Shown piece by piece: positions 21,501-35,272 of a stretch of DNA of 64,000 nt. The notes beneath the pieces were generated by a model. That model had not been told where the DNA came from. It did not search any database and saw only the letters and a program-made list of their open reading frames with translations. A program made the translations under genes and the position numbers. Numbering within the stretch: position 1 is the first letter of the stretch; the number at the start of each line of letters is the position of its first letter. The DNA comes from Telmatactis stephensoni (Eukaryota; Cnidaria; Anthozoa; Actiniaria; Isophelliidae), in NCBI GenBank assembly GCA_029948255.1, contig JALIZF010001235.1, forward strand, positions 62,001-126,000, given 5' to 3'.

Positions 21501-24500
21501 ATAAACAATCCATTTGACTTCAAATAATAACTCAATGATCTATATTATTATAATAATAATTGGTATATTAAGTGTGCTCTGATTGGTCAAGAACTGTGTG
21601 TGATTACAATACACATGCATAGATGATATAATTAAATCTAATGCATCATCTGAATGGATTAAATGATTACTATGTACAGTAGATCAATACTATATAAAAT
21701 ATCTTGAATAGATCCCATTTTTCCATTGACCTGTCCACTATTAGATGCACAGAAGACATCAAAATGTGGTGAGAACAACATTCACACAACTCATTTTCAT
21801 CTTGTGGTGTACTTTTATTGTTTTCACCACATTTTGACGTTATCTCATCCATATATCTATTAGAGTACAGATACACAGAAAATGGAATCTATTCGTTAAA
21901 TTATTGTCATTTGGGGGGATTGGAGCCTGGGGACATCTAGACTTCAAGATCCACTCAACAGACTTCTTTGATGTTGAGATCTAGCTGTCAAAGCAAAACT
22001 TTAGACTTCATTTTTCAAAGATAACTTGTTTCCCTATTGGATGACAAAAAACTCACTTTCTCCCACAACAATGTGTACACAGCTGTACAAGCAATATTGT
22101 GCATTTCTAAATTATATAAAATTTTGAATATTTTTTGCTCAATAAAAATAATTATGAAATAAATAAATAATGAATGAATGAATGAGTGAATGAATACAAC
22201 AAAATAATAAATTTCAACATTTCATTTGAAATTCTTGGTTAATTAGTGAATTACTCAAACATTTTCTCAAAGACTTAAGGTGGCCCGTACCTATTGATTT
22301 GTTTGTTAGACATAATTTTTAATCGCGTCTTTTTACATCAAAACCTTGTCCGATTTTTAGGAAATTTGCAGCCATTTGTCTACAAGCCTTGAAATTTGTA
22401 CCGGTAATTATTTTTCTGCGAATTAGATCAAGGAATTTGAGATATCAGACGATTTTTAAAAATGGCCTTTTGAGAAAAATTGGTCATAAATCCAAAATTC
22501 CAAGGTGAATTTTTTTCCTATTTCGTCAATCAAGTATAAAGGCATAGAGGACTACATACAACATGTATCGTGCCAATTAGTGCCTTAGAAGTTGCGATAC
22601 AAAATTTGTGCTGCCTGTTTCGACGCAAAATTATGTAGTCAAAACTACCGCCAAAATCTCAACAAAATTTCAAAAACAGCGAGAACTATATCTGCTCTAG
22701 AAGAAAGACAAATACTTATTGTAACTTGTGAACAAAATATGCAGAGATGAGAAGCTAAACGCCAATGTTATCCTCAAGCAAACTTGGGGAGTAATTTTTG
22801 TGACCACGAGGTGAGCTTTGCGAATTTGTATTCCATCGACTTCTACAAATTCTGTCGAATTATTTCCTGAAATTTTCTAGGTATGGGATAGAACAAGATG
22901 TTAACATACCTGTTACCAAGTGTCGTTGTCTTTGCTGCACTAGGTATAATTCAATAAGTTTCAATAGTTAGCAACTACATCGAGTCGACGTTTGAGCTGC
23001 CAAGGTAAAACCCTCATGGTTTGTTAATTTATTCAAAACAACACCTTGCTATCTGTTGCAAAATTCCACACGGGATTTAGACTCAGAAGCAATTCTATTC
23101 AGAGAACTACTGTCTTTATTCTCAAAAGTCTAGATCCCGTGCGGAATTTTGGAACAGATAGTAAGGTGTTGTTTTGAATAAATTAACAAACCTTGAGGGC
23201 TTTACCTTTGCAGCTCAAACGTCGACTCGATGAAGTTGCTTACTTTTGAAGCTTACTGAATTATACCTAGTGCAGCAAACACAACGACACTTGGCAGCAG
23301 GTATGTTAACATCTTGTTCTATCCCATACCAAGAAAAATTCACAAAACAATTCGACAGAATTTGTAGAAGTCGATGGAATACAAATTCGCAACGCTCACC
23401 TCGTGGTCACAAAAATTACTCCCCAAGTTTGCTTGAGGATAACATTGGCGTTTAGCTTCTCGTCTCTCCATATTTTGCTCACAAGTTACAATAGGTATTT
23501 GTCTTTCTTCTAGCAGATATAGTTCTCGCTGCTTTTGAAATTTTGTTGAGATTTTGGCGGTAGTTTTGACTACATAATTTTGCGTCGAAACAGGCAGCAC
23601 AAATTTTGTATCGCAACTTCTAAGGCACTAATTGGCACGATACATGTTGTATGTAGTCCTCTATGCCTTTATACTTGATTGACGAAATAGGAAAAAAATT
23701 CACCTTGGAATTTTGGATTTATGACCAATTTTTCTCAAAAAGCCATTTTTAAAAATCGTCTGTTATCTCAAATTCCTTGATATAATTCGCAGAAAAATAA
23801 TTACCGGTACAAATTTCAAGGCTTGTAGACAAATGGCTGCAAATTTCTCAGAAATCGGACAAGGTTTTGATGTAAAAGGACGCGATTGAAATTCATGCCC
23901 AACAAACAAATCAATAGGTACGGGCCACCTTAAGCATCGTACAGTTGTACAATTTCTTCAATCTATCTATTCTTTTCCAAGTTTTCTTGCACAGTGAGAA
24001 TAACCATTAATAAACATTAAGAACTATAGCTTTTGAAATTGAAATTTAATGTCAGCATTATAATATACAAAAATGCAAATGGGAAAATAAAATAGTTTCA
24101 AGTACAATCTACAAGCTGTGCAAATATTTTGTTAGTGTTCACTTTCAAAGGCAATTCTCTGGTTTGTTTTACACCCACACCATCCATATATACTTATTGC
24201 TAGTTTAGTTATTGATTTTTGGTTTCTATGGTTACCTGCTTGATAATACATTCTCCATCTTTGAATGTCTTTGAATGTAGAGCATCTGCAAGATTCATTC
24301 TTTCGTATTCCTGTCAAGAAAAAAGATCGAGTTTTATATATTATGTAAAACTTAAGTAGTCGAATGTATTGGTTACAAAGTGTTAACAGTTATAATGTTA
24401 TCCTGAATTTCTATTTCTATTTCAGACTTGCAACAAGAAGGCCATTAAGTCAAATAGATGTTTGCAGGTTGTGTTCAACTTCAGAATTAGCTTTTAATTA

Positions 24501-27500
24501 TCATCAACCCAATTTGTACAAAAAATATTTTATTTTTACCGAGCTTTCAACCTATGCACTTATCCACAGGGGTAACAATAATGAGCATTCTGACTATGTG
24601 TTACCCTTGAGGATAACCATGTAGATCGGAAGCTTGATACAAATAAAATATTTTTACAAGTTAGATTGATGAAACAAGTTATGAAGAAGGGTAATTACGA
24701 AGAAGGGTATTGTAAAATTAACATAAAAATAAAATATTAAATAACTGTTTATTTAAGTGTCCTAGTCTTATAGTGCTCGTGCACTAATTGGGGGGACACT
24801 ATACTCTCACATTCACTACCTCTACATTGAATATTTTGCAAATAATCACTTGACTCACCAGTTCATTAAACATAAACCCAAAAATATTAAGAGCTATGTA
24901 ACTCCTTGAAGTTGTACTTATAATAATAAGCAGTTATAATCAAATCTCTTTCCGAGACACCCAGCTAGCTGGGATTATAATCAAAGGCTTGGCTGTAAAA
25001 GTAATGTAATTTAATGTTAAACAAAAAGAAACTCACAGTGATTTCCTTGAGCATGGGGACTCTCTCCAACAGAGCCTCAAGTGCCTTTCTCTTTTTTGCA
25101 GCTGCCTTTAATAGAATTCTTCTAAATGTCATGCGATCCTACAAAAATGGAGTTTTGATCACATTAGTGAATAGAAAAGAAAAACAAAAATCATGTATTT
25201 CAGACTTCTCAGCAGAATTTTGAACAGACGACAAAAAATGGGATTATTATAAGCAGCCTGAGGACAAGTTACAGTGTAGGTTGATGGTAAAAGTCAAACC
25301 TAAAGGCTAGAATATTATATGCATACTCCAATTTCATCTTTACCCCAGATTTCTGGCAGTTAATTGCTGGCTTCTAACAAGAGCCCTATGTTTTAAACGG
25401 TCATTTTGCAACATTTGAAAATGATAATTATGAAAACGTAAAGTACTATTATATTTAACATCAGAAGTTCCTTCAGCTAGTATTTCTGTTATTGACTGTA
25501 TTTCCGTTTGTTGTAGTTGAATCATTATATAGAAAAGAATGTATTTCGACCGTTGAGACATGGTTATTATATAAATATCATTATTTTTATAATTATAATT
25601 TATGCCAGAATTATACTTACCAGGGCCCAAATAATACCCTCGGTTGTGGCAACAATAGTGGCAGCCCTACAATTTAATAATGCAGACAATTAGCAATCCT
25701 AATACTCTTCTAAAGGTCTAGCTGTCCAAATCAGAATATCAGCCAGTCACCCATAGGCTTTGCTTTTACTTTTCAGGCCCAGTTCTCACTAGTGACACAA
25801 GACAACACATGTTTTATTCATTTTCTCACTTGAAAAAGTAGTGATGCAAATACAAAATAATGCAAGTGGAAAAGAATGGAAGATTTTTTTCTTGCAGCAG
25901 CTGCACAAATGATATAGCCTTTTATTGGCAAATGTAAATCCTCAGGAAAACTAAGTCACTATTTGGATTTACAAGTACTTGTAAGAAAGTGCATTTTGTG
26001 AAACAAGGGCCAGTATACTGCCAAGTCTGCAAAATCCTTGGGAAAACTAAGTCATTCTTTGGATTTACAAGTACTTGTGACCTTGTAAGTTATGTGCATT
26101 TTGTGAAACAAGAGCCAATGTACTGCTGAGTCTGTGTATGTTGCCTTCGTTTATGCATCACTACTAGAGAGAATCAGGCCTTATGATCTAAATTTTTGAG
26201 GGTCTTTCTTAATGTGTACTGGAACTATATATTCTTTGTTCACTTCGTTCTTATATTCTCACTTGGAAACTTTTGATTTTTTGGTATATGTGTCCAATAC
26301 ACTAAGGTGCAGTTTTTAATGGTTTGTGGAAATTCTAAAACTAACCTTGGAGTATTGTACATCAATGCAAGTTCTCCAAAGCTGCCTTTATTATCGTAAA
26401 CCCCAACCTTAAAAAAATATCAAAAATCAAATGAATTGTACTTCATAATTTATCAAGGAGATATAGGATAGACTTGAAGCAATTATTATTCATATTAAGT
26501 CAATGGTTCTGCATCTAGTTAAAAACTGTAACTTGCTCCTACTTTACAGTGTTGCACAATGTGGCACATCAAATACATGACCTAGAGTTATATACATGTA
26601 CTCAGAGTGTCTAGTTATTGATAACTTGTTAACAAGCACTACTAAGGCACAAGCTGTTTGGGGGGAGGGATCAAGGGCACGTGAGAAAGTTTTGAAATCT
26701 ATGTGCAGATGCCTGGAAACACCATTTTCAGGAATTTTACATATTAGGTTGGACACTGTGTGTATTGCAAGCAGAAGTTCTTTAACTCTTATAAAAGCAA
26801 GTGAAAAAGTAATCCCCACAATGAGCTTTTATCAGGTATTTTTAAATTCGCAAAACAGAAAAAGAATTACCATAGCTGGAAAGCTAAGAGCATGTTCAAA
26901 TTAGCAAGACAGTGAAGTTTGAAGGAATTAAATTCAAAACTCGTGAGAATATGAGTTTTTGAAAAGTGTGAATTTGTAAGAAAACCTTTGCTGGTAGGCA
27001 TCTCTTGCCTACCAGTGAATGTTTTCATGATGAAAATTTCAATTTCGGAAAATTCATATCTTCGTAAGTTTGAAAGTTACTTCATTCAAACATCACAGTT
27101 TTACTAATTTTGACATGCTCTTTCCAGCAATGGTAATTATATTTCTGTACTGTGACTTTTGGAATTACATGATAAAAGCTCATTATGGTGCCGTCTTATT
27201 TGGCAGTCAAACAATGGCCACACTCAAAAATTACAAGTGTACAAAGTCTACTTACACATTTATCTTCACCATCAATTTTCACAAAAATGTCAAATTTTCC
27301 TCTATGAATAGAGAATTAATATTTAATATAATTAGCCTATACTATACACATAGAAATTGCAAAGCATTAAGTAACACATCTGCTAACACATCTGCCAAAC
27401 ATGTTACACATAAATTTGCATGACAGGTAATTAAGATCTGTTGAAAGATCTGTTGAAAGTGTTTCTATGAATTTCCTAAGCTAGAATAATTATTCCTATA

Positions 27501-30500
27501 CTTAAATAGCTATTAATAAATATTCAAGTGTCAAACAATGAGTGATGAAACAGCAGCTGCAAGCTGCAGCTAGTGCATGTTGATTTCACTTCTGTTGATC
27601 AAAATTAAAAATCAAAATAACAAAGAAATACAGAAGATAATTGTTGTCTGAGGTCATTTGGAAGGTATTTAGAGTGCTTTGAGATCATTGTTTGTTATTT
27701 TGATCATTAATAATTGATGGAAGCCAAATCGACAAAATCCAGTTGATTGTTTGGATGTCTGAGTTCGCATGATTTTGAAAATTACAGTATTTGATATTTT
27801 TCTCTGTGTACATTTTGTTTGCCTTTCCCTTTAAGAAGACATCTAATTATCCAGATTTTATCATAATGTACACAACTCGTGTTGCAATTATATTGTTATA
27901 TTATATAAAGTTAACCTTACTTGTCTATAACATAAAAGTTATCTCCATCATCTCCTTGATCAATTATATGATCACCAGACTGTGTTTTTCTTTCAAACAT
28001 TGCATCTAGTACTTCATTGAGTTGACCCTGGGAAAATTGAAGGTTTTGATTGATTAGAAGGATTTGTTTACAAGTGTACAGTAGTCAGAATCCTTCTGAT
28101 ACAAACACTCATAGTTTAGGGGTGAAAAGTCAGTGTGAGACTTGAGTGACTGTGAGACAAGCATTTTTCTTATAGGTTGAGACATTTTTTTCAATCGGCT
28201 TCCAAATGAATGTTTTAGACTCCAGTGTGGCTTTTTTCAAACAAACAAAATCAGACAAAACAAAAACAAAACTGACTGTCAGACTGGTGAAAGCCTGTGT
28301 GCACTTCGAGTTCATGGGCCCATCAAATTATCAGGCCTTGTGAGAAATAAGCCCCTGAAGTTTAATAAAGTACATTTATTCTAATCCTATTATAACCAGC
28401 ATCTTTAACAGGGCTGCAAGCTATCCTTAGTTTGCAATAGACAACTTTCAAAAATGGCGGGCTCATTGTTCACGATAACGAGGCCAGAAAAGCCTCTAAA
28501 ATCAACATCGCATCAAATGATTCTAAATATATAAAAATTATCCTGTAAAATGCACATAAAATATGTATTTTAAAAGGAAAAGGAACACATCGTCTTTGAT
28601 AGCAATAGAAGTGTTGCCACGCTTATTTTCTGGTAACAAGGCCTTTGTGGCCTCGTTCTCATGTACTAGGCCGCCATTTTTGAAACTCGTCTATGTTAAG
28701 TTGATTGTTAAGTTATATATAAAGTGCCCAAGGGATTTATAAGAACATTCAAGAGCTCTTGAGAATCACTGCATGCATAATTCAACACAGCATGCAGATC
28801 ATTATCACTAAGTGGTAGAGTTAATTAGCCTTGAAATGTCTCTTTTTTGAATCTAAGTATGAAGATGAAGATAGCTGCTGTTCTGACTATGACATTTGAT
28901 TCCATGTATGATCTCAACTATAATTGAAACTTGAGCTTATTATGGACACATAAATTTATGCTATCTTTCTGCTCAAAATTCCACTAATAACTCGTGGATT
29001 GCACGATTTGCAATCCACAAGTTAAAAATGGCCCCTGATCAAAATACAGCATTTCATCTTGACATGTAATGTTATTTTCGAACTAGTACTAAGTTAAAAG
29101 CACCTTTGTTATCATTATTAATACTACATGTATGTTATTATTATTATAAATTAGTTAAAGAGGTCTTGAGAAAGAATAACTGGTATTATAAACAACATTT
29201 TGGTCAACACAAGACACTGTGACCCACAACAATATAGCATATAGATGTTCTCCAAAAAAGATCAATGTCTCACAAAATTCAAGTCAAATTTTGCAGGTCT
29301 CCATTTAAGTCTGGAGTGCATGCTTACCACTTCATGGAAATTCTTTTGCTTAATAAATGGCAAAAAAGAGTGGAAAACTTGATTTCTGACAAATTGTACA
29401 CCCATCTTCCAGAAGTACCAAAAGAGTGAGAAAAGTGAATTACCTCAATAATTATTATTGGAAGACTGAGTTTTTCTGATCAGAATGACACAAGTTACCA
29501 TTTGTTTCTCCAACCAGAACTTCTGGTTTTCTGAGTAAATGATAAGCACTCCTTGTTTCAGGAAACAACATTGAAGACTCACAAGGAAAACAACATGACT
29601 CTCACAGTTGTGCAATAACACTTATAGATAAAACAACTTACTATAGCAAGATTCTTAAACAGGAGAATATTTTTCACAGCTTCATTGAGTCTTTGACGTT
29701 GGTCATCAGTCTTTGGATAAACAATCTAAAATCAAACAAGCAAAATAGCATAAATGTCATATAATGTATATAGTGGTATAAGTTACAATACAGCCAAATG
29801 GAAAAATTCTGATAATAATAATAATAAAAGTCTTTATTAAAATCAAGCTCAAAAACAGACATTTGAGTTTACGAATTTTCAAACCCACTTGATTTTTATT
29901 TTTTATTGGATAATGAACATAGAACATGCACAATGACAGCAAAAAACAAACTCTTAACTTTTTAAACAACCACAACAACAGATTAGCAAAGTGGGGTGGC
30001 AATGGTGGTCAAGACATTCGCCTCTCACCACTGTGGTCTGGGGTTCGAGTCTTGACTTGGGCCCTGGATCATATGTGAGTTGAATTTGTACATTTGATGT
30101 GTTGTTCTCTACCATGTCACAAAGTTTTTTTTCTCTGGGATACTCCGGTTTTTCCTCCCTCAGCAAAAATCAACATGTGAGTTGAGTGTTGTATGCAAAA
30201 TATTTATTAATAATGTCGAGGTAGTGAGTATGGAGAAAACTTGGAGGTATTATTTGCTACTCTGAAATCTGAGTATAAATAAAAGATTATTATTATATTA
30301 TTATTATATGAACACACCAGGCAGGAAACACTGGCACAATCATGTATTACATGACAAATTTTGATGCAATTATTAGGCAAATCACACATCATTAGCAGGT
30401 TTATTTGCAAACCATGCAGCGTGTTTTGGTGCAATCACATAAAAGTCTTTTGCCACTGACTATTAATAATATGTAGGTTTCATATAAATTTGAAATCGGC

Positions 30501-33198
30501 AACACATTATCAAAGCACGGTTATGGCAGGAATTTCAAATGTTTTTATAGACAGAATGGCCATAGCACAGCACAGTCCGTTTCACACTCATATCAAATTT
30601 ACTCTCTAACAGTATATAGCAGCAATTGCAATATTGTTCATTAAATCTTATTAATGTGGTATTGGAGGGATTAATTCCAGTGCAGTCTCACACTTATTTG
30701 AGTTTCTTTTTCTCCAGTGCTTAAACCTTGATTTGGTTGAGCAGGTTAAATTACTGGCAGCAAAAGCTGATTGAAATACATGTTACATATTTCAGATTAA
30801 GTATGTCATATGTACGTTGCATCTTATATATTACTGAGAACGTTTCTTCAACGTTTCTTCTATGATACATATTGTTTAGAATTTTCGTAGAAACCCATAA
30901 AAATCAATAAATGCGCATAACTTGAATGAATTAACCGAAGCGTCTTTAGATTAACATTTCCTCAACAAATACATGTAATTATGGAATCAATTAATTTTAT
31001 ATTACTTTCCACTGCTCAGTCATCAATAGCAATTCAAACACAGAGGAAATGTAAAATTACATGTAAGATCAAAATGTCTACATCATATAGACATGACTGT
31101 GTGTTTAATAAGAGGTAGCAGATGGAATTATAAAGAGCAATTGAAATGGTTTATAACGAAGCTGAATGCAAATGAGAACAATAATTCTGTTTTACATTCT
31201 AATTAAAATGGAGAACACTATTAAAAAACACTTTCTTAAAGTGGCCTCCCATGTACTTCCTTGTTCTATTAGTGTAGAGAATAAATTTTAAAGTGATTGA
31301 AATTTCATTTTTTGTTCAAACAAATTTTCTCACATAAATGCTAAATGGCACATATTTCACAAAATCCATTTTTCACATACTATATTTGAATATTAGGAAA
31401 TAAATAAATTTTTGCATTTTTTTCAATGTTCACACAGAAGAAAAGATCTTAAAAAATTACATTGATATAAATATATGAACCACAAAATCGTAAGACTGGG
31501 AAATTTTAATTTGTATAAGTAGACAAAATTGGCCTTCTGTTTTCGTTGCTTTGAGCAGAGTCATTTCCAAAGTCCTTCCTATATTCCTACTAGGGAAGGA
31601 ACTGACAGCTGATTGTTGATTGTTTATAACACAAATATTATTTTTGGAAATACAACCTTTTTTGTCAGAGATCTATGAAGTAAAATATTCGAGGAACAAA
31701 TAATTATGTTGCTCAGCTGAATATGCTTGAAAAATAACTCCGAAATGCGTGTTTCGTGAGTTGTTAGGTGCATAAATCATACGAATGTCGAGCCCGTATC
31801 ACAACTATAAGTCCAACTTGGTAAATGAGTTTCATTTAGAACGCCAGTTATACATTCGTTTTGGCAGTGATACTGTGTATCCAAGCCAATTCACCCACAA
31901 GATAATGAATGCTGTTCGGAAAAGAATTTATCAAAGAATATAAAACTGTTTACATTTGATAGACAAAGCCCAAATCAATTAGACTTCACTACATGTATTT
32001 TTGTTGTCTGAATGAATCATCACCCCATTACATAACTAAAGTTTCTATAAAAATATATTCTTGACTTTTTAAGTGACTCGACAAGGTCTTTAAACGTATT
32101 ACAGTCAGCTAGCTGTATATTTTTCAAAATGCTGTAATTACCGGTTGATCGTCTCCTTCATCCTCAGAATCTGGATTCAGTGGCTCTGCGCAAACTGTCA
32201 AAAAAAAACAACAAATGGGAAATTATAGTTGGAAAACAAAAGATCGTGATCTTTAGTTTTATTGAAGGATTTAGAGTCCATTAATAAAGTCGTGAGTTAA
32301 TATTTTCACGAAAGGAAGACATATAAACTTACAAACAAGACTGCATATTTACGCAGAAATCAACTAATGATCAGTAAAAATTGCCAAAAAGGTAACTGGA
32401 TCCCAGAGGGGTTTTCCACTAATTACTTTTTTCATTTTATCATTAAAATTTAGTGAACAATTTCTGGGTCTTTAAAACGCCAAAACTGCATATCAAAAAC
32501 AGCAAACATAAATTTGTTGAAGCTGAAATCTACAACACTCGAAATCAATAACTTACCAGATTGTCTTCTTACGTATCGATTTTTCGGTGGTTCTGAAAAA
32601 AATAGGAATGAAATATGACTTTCGGTTTCGACTTTCGTAGTCACACAACCACAACAACATCACCCAATTAACAGTTTATCTTAGCAAGTAGTTTATTGTG
32701 CATTGAGAGCGGTTTTTTTGTTAAAGTGTATAAAAAACTAAAGACGGTTCAAAAAATTATTTTCAAATTTTCAAGAATTGAGAGTTGTCAAACTCTAACT
32801 GAAAATACTGAAATACGGCTTGTGATAGTTACTTCATTTGAAAGAAAGTCCATTTATAACGAATAAATAAGGAGAAGAAGAACAAAGCTTCTCTAATAAC
32901 CATGGCAAATCTGCCCATCACTGTGGCATCTTTCATAGATCACACATTTGAGCGAGATAATACCTGGCATATCATCATCATCATCGTCGTCATCATCATC
33001 TCCGTTTTGCTCAGCAGAAAAGCTGACACCCTTGCCCTTTTTACTTTTTCGTCCGTCCTTGGAGCGTTTCTCTTTCAACTTTAGCTTCATAAAGTAATTG
33101 GCAGCAAAGTCAACGATATCTTCGGGCTTCTCGCGTAGTACATGCACCGTAAAGTCCTGCAGCAGGTCCGAAAGACCCACAGGAATTTCTAAATCCAT
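18539..33198 (-). CDS. PRKAR2: cAMP-dependent protein kinase type II regulatory subunit, D/D isoform (13 exons)
   Basis: Exons in transcript order: 33198-32964, 32592-32557, 32194-32142, 29725-29642, 28027-27921, 27301-27256, 26407-26346, 25666-25621, 25138-25037, 24310-24236, 21491-21426, 20232-20106, 18660-18539; 386 aa. Residues 1-44 form the RII dimerization/docking domain ([17 protein letters not shown]), which binds AKAPs. A linker follows with ten Asp, then the type II phosphorylatable inhibitor site RRQSVC (Ser 90). Two cAMP-binding domains follow, each with a phosphate-binding cassette: [14 protein letters not shown] (Glu 199, Arg 208) and [14 protein letters not shown] (Glu 324, Arg 333). 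The C-terminus has the family stretch [14 protein letters not shown]. It holds the PKA catalytic subunit inactive until cAMP binds. The RRxS site, rather than a pseudosubstrate, makes it type II. A single gene here, so A/B paralogy is not assigned. Confidence 0.97.
19283..19427. repeat. Foldback element, ends GGTTGTACGAAGG
   Basis: CCTGGGTCCGGTTGTACGAA on the left pairs with TTCGTACAACCGGGCCCTGG on the right; the middle is a degenerate series of TTATCC(A/G)GYGGATAA, itself palindromic. PKA-R last intron. Confidence 0.65.
19637..20033. repeat. Foldback element, ends AAGGCGCTGTTACA
   Basis: The left end AAGGCGCTGTTACACAGTGC and right end CGTGTAACAGCGCCTTA are inverted. The interior repeats TGCAACTTGCAATGC in both orientations. 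Open frames of up to 96 codons across it are artefacts. Confidence 0.65.
21708..21894. repeat. Foldback element, ATAGATTCCATTTTTCC family
   Basis: Same family as the copies at 38.3-39.0 kb: arms contain CACCACATTTTGACGT and TATTAGAGTACAGAYRCAC in inverted orientation. This copy is more diverged. It lies in the PKA-R intron between the exons at 21491 and 20232's upstream partner, just beyond exon 21426-21491. Confidence 0.6.
22274..23934. repeat. 1.66 kb near-perfect palindrome in a PKA-R intron
   Basis: Two arms of about 805 bp, inverted, around a spacer of about 45 bp (23083-23127). The outer tips are CTTAAGGTGGCCCGTACC and GGTACGGGCCACCTTAAG. Arms match closely along their whole length with scattered substitutions. 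TTAA next to both tips would suit a piggyBac-type target, but TTAA is its own complement so this is not proof. Open frames inside (69 and 86 codons) show no domain I recognise. Confidence 0.85.
25927..26134. repeat. ~105-bp tandem duplication in a PKA-R intron
   Basis: GGAAAACTAAGTCA(C/T)T, TTTGGATTTACAAGTACTTG and GCATTTTGTGAAACAAG recur in the same order at about 25933-26030 and 26040-26130, with about 10-15 percent differences and one small insertion. Confidence 0.7.
29992..30309 (+). repeat. tRNA-derived SINE-like element
   Basis: An A-box-like TGGCAATGGTGG begins at 29997 and a B box GGTTCGAGTC at 30042-30051, 45 nt apart as in tRNA-derived SINEs. A unique body follows, and the element ends in an ATT-rich simple tail (30284-30308). 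PKA-R intron, antisense to the gene. Confidence 0.5.
30512..30605. repeat. MITE of the GCAGATTTC family, copy 4 (left end missing)
   Basis: Contains GCACGGTTATGGCAGGAATTT, ATGTTTTTATAGACA and the right end TTTCACACTCATATCAAATTT. The left inverted end is absent. Confidence 0.45.
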
Positions 33199-33480
33199 AT
33201 TTACAATCCCCTCTGTCTTTCAGGAGTAGCGATCGTTTCAGATAGACTTAGTCATAAATTTTAGAGCAATTTTTCAGAAGTAAATATTGTTCATTTTGCA
33301 GAGGCTTCTCTCTTTAGTCCTGTTGTGAGCAAACACATCTGTCCCAGCGCTTAGTTACTCGCTACTGCGCATGCCCACGACTTTGGCGGTAAACGTCAAG
33401 ATCACAAGAGTTCAATAAAAAGTCAACCAATCAGAGGCCGACTTTTTCAAATTCTGATCAATCAGAATCCGAGTTTCGTG
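33199..33480 (-). promoter_or_regulatory. Probable promoter of the PKA-R D/D isoform
   Basis: TGCGCATGC at 33366-33374, an NRF1-like motif, lies about 170 bp before the D/D start codon on the minus strand. The exon's upstream flank has no convincing acceptor, which fits a separate transcription start here. Inference from motif and context. Confidence 0.35.
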
Positions 33481-35272
33481 GTACGAAAAACTGAGATCAA
33501 CAAATTTGTCACATTTCTTTTTCTTCCCTTTCCATCGTAAGATATTACTAATTTTTGATTTTCCTCCTTTTTGAAATTCTTTTCTATAGCGTATAGGAAC
33601 TATTCAATTTGACAGACCGCCAGAGACAAGTGACCCTCATTTAATGATTAAACGAGAAAATTCGGCTTTTATACCAGATTTTGCTTTGCTTGTCACTGAT
33701 TCAGATAAAAGCATCACACGGCTTCCGCTATACTATCAGTTATGCAAATGTTTAGACCAAGCAGTTGAAGATAAGAAAAGAGATATCTAGGCTTTTTGTG
33801 TATAAGTATTGCACTACAATCTACACGCTGGAAGAATCCAGGAATTGTTTTCGGCAACAGAAATAAATTCTTATCGACAAATTTTAATTTTCAAAAAAAG
33901 TTCAGAATTTTCTTCGTCAAATTCCCATTTAGAATTTCCCCTTCACTTTTCTTTTTCATGTTTTCAAATCATTCAAGAATGAGCTCATCACCTCAGTAAA
34001 CCTTTCTAAAGTCCTAGTCATCGTATGAATAAGTTCAATTTATCATTTAGTGACTGACTTCGATCAATTTATTTTGCGACAAACTCCAACGCAAACAGCT
34101 AACAGAGCGTTTCAGGCTGATTGCATTGTCATTGGCAAATAAACACGAGAATGGCTCCGGCTCGCAATTTTGTCTATTTCTTTTTACTACATAAGCTAAA
34201 GTATTCGTGATATTATAATAGTATTCGTGATATTATAATAATCCTCTTGAGTTTGTCTTTACGATAATTAAAAATCCCTCGAGAATTCTCGCATTTTGTA
34301 TGTCGCTGCATGTCAGCGCGAAGATCGAGCGGTTGTTTTTGCTATGATTCAGACTATATATATACAAAAAATATTTGTGCGATATGAAATAGTGTATTTT
34401 ATTTTTCTCTGATTGATTCTCTCATCGAAACTATTTATTGTCTTAAATAATGGAATAAAAAATTCCAAAGCCATTTGGTTTGCCGAAAAGCCCGAAGTTG
34501 CAATCAATTATAGACTGAGTTGCAAAGTGAACAACTGGAAGTTTCTCTCCTTCCTATTCAAGCTTATATCAATGGAAAAAAGATCAATTAAACATATGTT
34601 AAAACAATTTCAAAGTTATTGTGTCGCTCAGTTTGCGTTGAATACCAGTCTAATGAATCGCTTTTTACAAATAATGAATTCCAAACGTCGCATCTCTTCG
34701 AGTATTTTAAACCTATTGTAATATTTCCAATGATTTCGTAGAAATTGGTACAACAAGTATCTATAATCGGCCCTGAAAAATCGTTCAATTAAACTGACAG
34801 AGTAGTGAGAGTTGTGTTCGGGAAAATCGATGAAAAGGGCAATGTTTGTTTCTATTCTCTGTGTTGATTTTATCCTTCTATTTGTCGATCATGAAATATC
34901 GCTAACTATAATGTATAGCACGGATATGACACCAGTTGTATAGAAACCTAAGGAAAGGAAACAACAACTTAACACTATGAGCTATACGAACTCGTAATTT
35001 GATTTATAAGCGAATAAATAGAAAGGATCTTTTTACATATTAGGCGAAGAATTGAAAATTAATGCAGAATTCAGACAAAAATATAACTCTACTTTTTAGC
35101 ATTTGTTAAAGTCCCCCGTTGAAAACACCTTTGATCCGCTCGGTTCTTGCATTAGAGATCCCTTTTGCGGGTTTTGCTGAAGATGCAAAGAGAATATTTA
35201 TAATTCCTATTCGTAACATAACTCGTTGCTGTTAGCTGTATCATCATCAAGAATGAATGGAAAATTTCCTAC

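Noticed and set aside
23246..23600. Frames of 69 and 86 codons
   Set aside because: Both lie in the palindrome; no domain recognised and no splice support.
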